Made by a program: the position numbers and the translations under genes. The notes below the pieces were generated by a model. The model was given only the letters and a program-made list of their open reading frames with translations. It did not search any database and was not told the origin of the DNA. From an uncultured Eubacteriales bacterium (GTDB lineage Bacteria > Bacillota > Clostridia > Oscillospirales > Acutalibacteraceae), in NCBI GenBank assembly GCA_934436505.1, contig CAKSAP010000002.1, positions 124,001 through 188,000 of the forward strand: a stretch of DNA of 64,000 bases, read 5' to 3'. Within the stretch, counting starts at the first letter, position 1. Each line of letters opens with the position of its first letter. This document shows positions 58,410-64,000 of the stretch, one piece after another.

Positions 58410-60137
58410 ATGAGTATATCATCAATTAACAAAAGACTGAAAAAAGAATTCGGCGGAAGATTTAACGCAACGCTGGAGAACGGCTCTGTATTTGTGCGTG
58501 GTAAGAGTTCCGATTGGAGCGAGATTATCTCTGCTTGTCAGGCGGCGGCAAAGAAGTACAGCACAACTCACGTCGTAAATGATATTGTTTATACGGGAGA
58601 ACAGCCTGCTCCGACACGTATTCCGTCAGTTAAGGACGACTCTTTGGAGGGCAGAAGCCCCGATGTTCTTGTTATCGGCGGCGGTATTTCAGGTGCTTCG
58701 ATTGCAAGAGAGCTCACGAAGTGGAAGCTTGACGTTTTGCTTGTCGATAAGGAAGCAGACCTTGCTCTTCAGGCTTCGGGCAGAAATGACGGCGAGGTGC
58801 ATCCGGGTATCGACCTCGGAAAAGGCTCTCTCAAGCATAAATATATCCGCCGTGCAAACCATATGTACGCAGATGTTTGCCGTGAGCTTGACGTTCCGTT
58901 TAAGCAGGTCGGACAATATGTTCTTTTCCGCAATTCAGCTTTCAAGCCGCTTGTCGCACTTTATGTTTTCTGGAGAAAATATCATGACGGCATTGAGGAC
59001 ACAAGGCTGATTTCGGGCGAGGAACTTATGCGCCGTGAGCCGAAGCTTACTCATGACACAAAATTTGCAATGTATAACCCGAGCGCAGGCTGCGTTTGCC
59101 CGTACGGACTTACAATAGCCTATGCCGAAAACGCAGTGCAGAACGGTGCTCAGGTAAGCCTTGATACAGCCGTTCTTTCAATGGACGTATCGGCTCATCA
59201 AATTATAAACGTTACCACCAACAGAGGTGTTATCCATCCGAAAATCGTTATCAATGCGGCAGGCGTTTTCGCCGAGGACATTGCCGCTATGGCTGATGAC
59301 AGATTTTTCTCGATTCATCCACGCCGTGGCACAAACTCGATTCTCGACCAAAAAGCAGGCGCATATATGCATTCGGTCGCTTCCATAAAGGATATAAGCG
59401 TTCACGGAAAAACTCATTCAAAGGGCGGCGGTATATTGCATACCGTGCATGACAACCTTCTTATAGGTCCTGATGCAGTTGAGACGGTTGAAAAGGAAAA
59501 CACCGAAACCCGTGCAGAGAGCATTAAAACTGTATTTGATAAGCAGACGCAGACAATGCCCGAGATTTCACAGCGTGATATTATTACATATTTCACGGGC
59601 GTTCGTGCTCCTACATTCGAGGAGGACTTTATCCTTGAAGCAGGCAGAAACACAAGGAACTTGATCCACGTTGCAGGTATTCAGTCGCCCGGACTTACGA
59701 CAGCTCCCGCAGTTGCTGTTGATATGGCAGAGCTTGCGGTTGATATGCTCGGCAAGTCAAAGACTGTTGAAAAGAATAACAATTATAATCCTATCCGCAA
59801 GGGAGTTCCCGTTTTGCGTGAAATGGACGACGAAACAAGAGAAAAAATGATAGCGGAGAATCCCGACTACGGCGAAATTATTTGCCGCTGTGAGCAAATC
59901 AGTAAGGGCGAGATTCTCGACGCATTGAAATCTCCGATATGCGTTCCGACGGTTGACGGAATTAAAAAGCGTATCAGACCCGGAATGGGACGCTGTCAGG
60001 GAGGCTTCTGTTCACCGCTTGTTACAAAGATAATTGCCGAATTCCTCGGCGTTCCGCTTTCGGAGGTTAGAAAATCTTCGGCGGAATCGGTTATCACTTA
60101 CGGTGAAACAAAGGTTAACGAAGGAGGCGAAAAGTGA
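58410..60137 (+). CDS. GlpA-like FAD-dependent glycerol-3-phosphate dehydrogenase
   Basis: 575 residues. An N-terminal extension of 80 residues, then the FAD motif VLVIGGGISGASIAREL near 89-105, LQASGRNDGEVHPG near 127, and a C-terminal BFD-like region with ICRCEQISKGEI and MGRCQGGFCSP cysteines, which would hold a [2Fe-2S] centre. The plan is that of GlpA/GlpD-type dehydrogenases of anaerobes. Substrate may be glycerol 3-phosphate or a related polyol phosphate. It overlaps the next gene by 4 nt. Confidence 0.82.
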   Translation: MSISSINKRLKKEFGGRFNATLENGSVFVRGKSSDWSEIISACQAAAKKYSTTHVVNDIVYTGEQPAPTRIPSVKDDSLEGRSPDVLVIGGGISGASIARELTKWKLDVLLVDKEADLALQASGRNDGEVHPGIDLGKGSLKHKYIRRANHMYADVCRELDVPFKQVGQYVLFRNSAFKPLVALYVFWRKYHDGIEDTRLISGEELMRREPKLTHDTKFAMYNPSAGCVCPYGLTIAYAENAVQNGAQVSLDTAVLSMDVSAHQIINVTTNRGVIHPKIVINAAGVFAEDIAAMADDRFFSIHPRRGTNSILDQKAGAYMHSVASIKDISVHGKTHSKGGGILHTVHDNLLIGPDAVETVEKENTETRAESIKTVFDKQTQTMPEISQRDIITYFTGVRAPTFEEDFILEAGRNTRNLIHVAGIQSPGLTTAPAVAVDMAELAVDMLGKSKTVEKNNNYNPIRKGVPVLREMDDETREKMIAENPDYGEIICRCEQISKGEILDALKSPICVPTVDGIKKRIRPGMGRCQGGFCSPLVTKIIAEFLGVPLSEVRKSSAESVITYGETKVNEGGEK

Positions 60138-61417
60138 TGACGACGGGAAACTATGATGTGCTTGTTGTCGGCGGCGGTCCTGCCGGTCTTGCGGCAGCAA
60201 TCAGCGCACATGACAACGGAGCAAAGGTTCTCCTTCTTGAAAGAGAGGCAAGGCTTGGCGGTATCCTCAAGCAGTGTATTCATGACGGCTTCGGACTTCA
60301 TCACTTCGGCGAACAGCTTTCGGGACCCGAATATGCAGAGCGTTTTGAGGACGAACTCTACAAACGCAATATTGAATACAGCACCTTGACATTTGTTACT
60401 AAAATAGATAAAAATGCCGACGGAAGCTTTTCGGTACACACGGTAGGCAGAAGCGGTGTTTCGGTCTTTACGACAAAGGCGCTTGTTTTGGCAACAGGAT
60501 GCCGTGAGCGTACCGCAAAGCAGGTGTTTATTCACGGCACACGTCCGGCAGGCGTTTTCACAGCAGGAACAGCACAGCATTTTACCAATCTTCTCGGACT
60601 TATGCCTGCGAAGAAATGTGTAATTCTCGGCTCGGGCGACATCGGTCTTATTATGGCTCGCCGTTTGACCCTTGAGGGGGCAAAGGTTCTCGGTGTGTAT
60701 GAGGCTAAGCCAACGCCGTCAGGACTTACAAGAAACCTTCATCAATGCTTGCACGATTACGATATTCCGCTTCATCTTTCGCATACCGTAACCCGTGTGT
60801 TCGGTGTTGACAGACTCGAAGCGGTTGAAATTTCAAAGGTTGACGAAAAAATGGTGCCCATTCCCGGAACTCAAACCCGTGTTGAATGTGATACGCTTAT
60901 TTTGTCGGTCGGTCTTATTCCCGAAAATGAGCTTGCAGAGTCAATCGGCGTACAGCTTGACCCACGCACAAAAGGTCCTGTATGCGACGGACAGTGTATG
61001 ACAAGCACAGACGGTGTGTTCAGCTGCGGTAACGCACTTCACGTCAACGATTTGGTTGACTATGTTTCGCAGAATGCCGAGCAGGCTGGTAAATCCGCCG
61101 CACAGTATTCTAAAAAGGCAAGAAAATTGATTGAGGTAACACCCGGCGACGGACTTCTTTATGTTGTACCGCAAAGGCTTAATCTCAATGAGGATAACAG
61201 CAAAACAGACTTATATTTCCGTGTTCGTGAGGAGGAAAACAACTGCGTTCTCCATATTCTTGCAGACGGCAAGGAAATACTTAAAAAACGCTATGCATTT
61301 ATGCGACCGCCCGAAATGGAAAATCTAACGATTGATTTTGACGGCTGCGAATTAAACGAAAACAGCCGAGTAGAGCTTCGGTTGGAAAGACTCGGTAAAG
61401 GAGACGGTGTAAAATGA
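60134..61417 (+). CDS. NAD(P)/FAD-dependent oxidoreductase (paralogue of left-edge gene)
   Basis: 427 residues. FAD motif VLVVGGGPAGLAAAIS near 8-23, RLGGILKQCIHDGFG near 45, second dinucleotide site CVILGSGDIGLIMARR near 157, SCGNALHVNDLVDYV near 305, and a YVVPQRLN C-terminal domain. It likely carries electrons between the GlpA-like subunit and a carrier. The partial protein at 1-641 is a clear paralogue. Confidence 0.85.
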   Translation: MMTTGNYDVLVVGGGPAGLAAAISAHDNGAKVLLLEREARLGGILKQCIHDGFGLHHFGEQLSGPEYAERFEDELYKRNIEYSTLTFVTKIDKNADGSFSVHTVGRSGVSVFTTKALVLATGCRERTAKQVFIHGTRPAGVFTAGTAQHFTNLLGLMPAKKCVILGSGDIGLIMARRLTLEGAKVLGVYEAKPTPSGLTRNLHQCLHDYDIPLHLSHTVTRVFGVDRLEAVEISKVDEKMVPIPGTQTRVECDTLILSVGLIPENELAESIGVQLDPRTKGPVCDGQCMTSTDGVFSCGNALHVNDLVDYVSQNAEQAGKSAAQYSKKARKLIEVTPGDGLLYVVPQRLNLNEDNSKTDLYFRVREEENNCVLHILADGKEILKKRYAFMRPPEMENLTIDFDGCELNENSRVELRLERLGKGDGVK

Positions 61418-61788
61418 TAAAAGAATTAGTTTGCATCGTTTGTCCCCGTTCTTGCAGAATGACGATTACATCAGAGGGCGACGAGCTTGTTGTAACCGGC
61501 AACACCTGCAAAAGGGGCAAAGAATTTGCTATAAACGAGATGACCGATCCCCGCCGTACCGTTTGCACGACAGTACGAACAAGCTTCCCTTCGGTGCCTG
61601 TTTTGCCCGTTCGTGTATCGGGGGCTATACCGAAGAACAAAATCTTTGATTTAATGCATGAGGTCAATCGAATTACCGTCTCAAAGCGAATCGGACGTGA
61701 AGATGTTGTTGTACCTAATATTCTTGATCTCGGTGTGGATTTGATTGCCACAAGCAACATCCTAAAAGACGAGAATAACGAAACCTGA
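61414..61788 (+). CDS. DUF1667 protein (second copy)
   Basis: 124 residues. Cysteines 7, 10, 14 and 32 (CIVCPRSC and TGNTCKRG) match the copy at 645-1004. Overlaps the oxidoreductase gene by 4 nt, so the three form one unit. Confidence 0.85.
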   Translation: MIKELVCIVCPRSCRMTITSEGDELVVTGNTCKRGKEFAINEMTDPRRTVCTTVRTSFPSVPVLPVRVSGAIPKNKIFDLMHEVNRITVSKRIGREDVVVPNILDLGVDLIATSNILKDENNET

Positions 61789-61813
61789 CGGAGAATTAGG
61801 GGGGAATATTTTA

Positions 61814-63367
61814 ATGGAACAGTCACTTGTGCTGACCTTTGATGTCGGTACACAGAGTGCTCGATGTTTACTTGTCAATGAAAGCGGAGGCTTTGAGGAT
61901 AAGGAGCAGAAAAAATATAAGGTTCCTTATTTGTCAAAGCAGCCCGGCTGGGCGGAACAAACTCCGGATTTTTACTTTAATATAATCGCCGAAATGTCAA
62001 AAAAGGTTATCGAAAGAAACCCCGATAAGCTTGACCGCATAACAGCCGTATGCCTTACCTGTATTCGTGACACGGTGCTTTGCCTCGATAAGGACAAACG
62101 CCCGTTGCGTGACATAATATTATGGCTCGATGACAGAGAGGCAAAGGTTGACGGGCAAATACCTGCATATAAGCGAGCGATTTTCTCATTTGTCGGTATG
62201 GAGGAGTCGGTAGATATGATCTACCGTGCTTCGACGGGCAACTGGATTATGCAAAATGAGCCTGAGATATGGGCTAAAACGGATAAATACGTTATGCTTC
62301 CGTCATATCTCAACTATCTTTTAACGGGAGAACTAAAGGATTCGGCGGCTAATATGATAGGTCATGTGCCGTTCGATTACAAAAACCGCCGTTGGATGAA
62401 GCCGAGCGCACTTACACGCTGCGTATGCAATGTTCCGACAGAGAAGCTTTGCGAGCTTGTCCCGTCGGGCGAGGTTATCGGAAAAATCACAAAGGAAGCG
62501 TCCGAAAAAACGGGAATTCCCGAGGGCTTACCGCTTATCGCAACAGGCTCTGACAAGGGCTGCGAGACTATCGGTATGTCGGTGGTAAAATCAAATCAAG
62601 CCGCAATTTCATTCGGCACGACCTCAACCTTACAGATGGCGGTCAAGAAGTATTTTGAGCCGCAGCCGTATATGCCGGCTTATCCGGCAGTTCCGAATGA
62701 TATGTATAATCCCGAATTTGAGGTTTACCGTGGATTTTGGATGATTTCGTGGTTTATCGAGCAGTTTGCATCAAAGGATAAGGTCGATGCCGCCGAAGAG
62801 GGCGTTTGCGTTGAACGATTCCTTGACGATAAAATCAAAGAAATCGAAGCGGGCTCGGGAGGACTGATTTTACAGCCGTTCTGGACTCCGGGTATTACAA
62901 ACCCGAGTGCAAGCGGTGCGATAATCGGATTTTCCGATTTCCATACACGCTATCACTTGTATCGAGCAATAATAGAGGGTATCTGCATGGAGCTGTACCA
63001 CGGTCTCGATATAATGCAGAAGCGTTCGAAGGTTACGGTTAATGAGCTTTATGCAGGCGGAGGCGGAGCAAGCAGTCCCGTTGTTTGCCAAATCGCCGCA
63101 GATGTGTTCGGCTTACCCGTTCACCGTATTCAAACCCATGAGGCGAGTGCAGTCGGCTGTGCAATGGTTGCTTTTCTTTCACAAGGTGTATTCGACAGCT
63201 ATGAGGATGCGATTTCTCATATGGTGCATCAAAAGGATGTGTTTATGCCGAACGAGGAAAACCACCGTACATATATGAAAATTTATGGTAAGGCATATTC
63301 ACACCTTGCCGCAAGATTAAGACCGATAGAAAAATACTTACATCATTTTCAAACAGGAGGACACTGA
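61814..63367 (+). CDS. FGGY-family carbohydrate kinase
   Basis: 517 residues. Phosphate-binding FDVGTQSARCLLVN near 9, catalytic-region ILWLDDREAK near 105, ATGSDKGCETIGM near 245, SFGTTSTLQ, and YAGGGGASSPVVCQ near 415. It belongs to the glycerol/xylulose kinase superfamily but is not a canonical GlpK; the substrate may be a polyol or ketose. Placed between DUF1667 and an FAD-binding oxidase, it probably phosphorylates the substrate of the dehydrogenase. Confidence 0.82.
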   Translation: MEQSLVLTFDVGTQSARCLLVNESGGFEDKEQKKYKVPYLSKQPGWAEQTPDFYFNIIAEMSKKVIERNPDKLDRITAVCLTCIRDTVLCLDKDKRPLRDIILWLDDREAKVDGQIPAYKRAIFSFVGMEESVDMIYRASTGNWIMQNEPEIWAKTDKYVMLPSYLNYLLTGELKDSAANMIGHVPFDYKNRRWMKPSALTRCVCNVPTEKLCELVPSGEVIGKITKEASEKTGIPEGLPLIATGSDKGCETIGMSVVKSNQAAISFGTTSTLQMAVKKYFEPQPYMPAYPAVPNDMYNPEFEVYRGFWMISWFIEQFASKDKVDAAEEGVCVERFLDDKIKEIEAGSGGLILQPFWTPGITNPSASGAIIGFSDFHTRYHLYRAIIEGICMELYHGLDIMQKRSKVTVNELYAGGGGASSPVVCQIAADVFGLPVHRIQTHEASAVGCAMVAFLSQGVFDSYEDAISHMVHQKDVFMPNEENHRTYMKIYGKAYSHLAARLRPIEKYLHHFQTGGH

Positions 63368-63369
63368 TT

Positions 63370-64000
63370 ATGAGTACAAAACCGTATAAGGGCTTCGAGC
63401 CTAAATGGATGCTTACAAGAGCACCCGAGGACAGCTACCGTTCAATTTTCCGTTGGGGCGATCCCGATTTCTTCAAGTATCCGAAGGAAAGCCTCTACAA
63501 GTATGTTAAGGGTCGTTGCAACCTTAAAGACGAAGACTTTAAGCAGTACAATGACGATTTGGGCTTAGACCCCGTAAATCTCGGCGCAGAGCACGCTCCG
63601 AAGATTGACAAAAAGCACGTAAAGGCTATTGCAAATATCGTCGGCGAAAAGAATATTTCACAGAGCGACTATGACCGTCTTGCCGTTTCCTACGGACAGA
63701 CAATGTACGACCTTTTGCGTTTGCGTCACCGCCGTTTTGACTCTCTTCCCGACCTCGTTGTTTTCCCTGAAACAAGCGAGCAGATTGAAAAAATCGTAGC
63801 TTATGTTACAAAGAATAAAATTCCGCTTTATGTTTACGGCGGCGGCTCCTCCGTTACAAGAGGCGTAGAGCCTATCAACGGCGGTGTTTCCCTTGATATG
63901 CGCCGTAACTTTAATAAGGTTATTAAGTTTAACGAAACCGATCAGACGATCACCGTTCAGGCAGGTATGTCAGGTCCGAAGCTTGAGGAAACTCTTCAGA
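63370..64000 (+). CDS. FAD-binding oxidoreductase, N-terminal part (runs off right edge)
   Basis: ATG 63370 after ACAGGAGGA; 210 residues seen, frame still open at base 64000. FAD_binding_4 features: DLVVFPETSEQIEKIVAYV near 118, the VYGGGSSVTRG pyrophosphate loop near 145-155, and ITVQAGMSGPKLEETL near 197. The long N-terminal part with a FRWGDPDFFKYP-like segment resembles alkyl-DHAP-synthase-like oxidases found with FGGY kinases. Substrate unknown. Confidence 0.78.
   Translation, partial: MSTKPYKGFEPKWMLTRAPEDSYRSIFRWGDPDFFKYPKESLYKYVKGRCNLKDEDFKQYNDDLGLDPVNLGAEHAPKIDKKHVKAIANIVGEKNISQSDYDRLAVSYGQTMYDLLRLRHRRFDSLPDLVVFPETSEQIEKIVAYVTKNKIPLYVYGGGSSVTRGVEPINGGVSLDMRRNFNKVIKFNETDQTITVQAGMSGPKLEETLQ

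Noticed and set aside
1..64000. tRNA, rRNA, origin of replication or attachment sites
   Set aside because: No cloverleaf ending in CCA, no rRNA-like sequence, no DnaA-box cluster and no duplicated att core was seen by eye; a scan with tRNAscan-SE or Infernal would settle this.

Overview
The window reads as a chromosomal segment of a spore-forming, low-to-mid GC Firmicute of class Clostridia, probably a gut Oscillospirales/Ruminococcaceae-type anaerobe. The evidence is the sporulation genes (ylbJ, yqfC, yqfD, a spoIVFA/spoIVFB-like pair), two T-box leaders, strong AGGAGG-type ribosome binding sites with some TTG starts, TTGACA-17-TATAAT promoters, and Firmicute gene orders (yqfC-yqfD-phoH-ybeY-dgkA-era-yqzL-recO-mutS2; ylxM-ffh-rpsP-khpA-rimM-trmD; recA-recX-rimO-pgsA). 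The species cannot be named from the sequence.

Layout. (1) 1-1066: the 3' end of an FAD oxidoreductase/DUF1667 operon, closed by a terminator. (2) 1070-4760: a compact, apparently orphan phage-derived cassette with its own promoter and terminator: a sigma-region-4-like regulator, a BppU/collagen-like fibre, two small proteins, a GH25 muramidase and a Hol44-type holin. There are no capsid, tail or integrase genes. (3) 4795-24473: one long, promoter-led exopolysaccharide locus on the + strand. It has an initiating sugar transferase, an aldolase plus 2-hydroxyacid dehydrogenase pair, five glycosyltransferases, enzymes expected to make a HexNAc-uronic acid (TviB/WbpP types), an asparagine-synthetase-like ligase, two tandem EpsG-type polymerases, a Wzx flippase and the CapE-CapF-CapG set for UDP-L-FucNAc. 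(4) 24480-26579: minus-strand small unknown genes and a trans-aconitate methyltransferase-like gene. (5) 26665-35513: sporulation genes, then the phoH-era-recO-mutS2 run. (6) 35574-39802: a lipoprotein, then the SRP/ribosome-biogenesis operons. (7) 39704-39979: a noncoding element bounded by inverted repeats. (8) 40049-45447: a hexuronate catabolic operon (uxuA, a UxuB-like SDR, kdgK, eda, pduL) interrupted by a REP-associated tyrosine transposase gene. (9) 45486-49663: rpmB (minus), recA, recX, rimO, pgsA. (10) 49647-52848: a cysteine T-box, cysE, cysS and a DUF975 membrane protein. (11) 52866-56129: a tryptophan T-box, a tiny Trp-containing leader peptide, and a COG2984-type ABC transporter. 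(12) 56174-57585: a SpoIVFA/SpoIVFB-like pair. (13) 57616-64000: a TetR regulator facing a promoter with two 18-bp dyads, then a glycerol-phosphate-dehydrogenase-like operon whose second and third genes are paralogues of those at the left edge.

Most interesting: the self-contained regulator/collagen-fibre/muramidase/holin cassette; the RAYT gene carrying two GTAG-footed REP-like hairpins in its own reading frame; the short peptide with two TGG codons between a Trp T-box and its transporter; the asparagine-synthetase-like enzyme without the usual N-terminal cysteine in a locus that should make an aminouronic acid; the tandem EpsG polymerases; and the 276-bp inverted-repeat element after trmD. 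All functional assignments rest on reading motifs and gene order; no database search was run.
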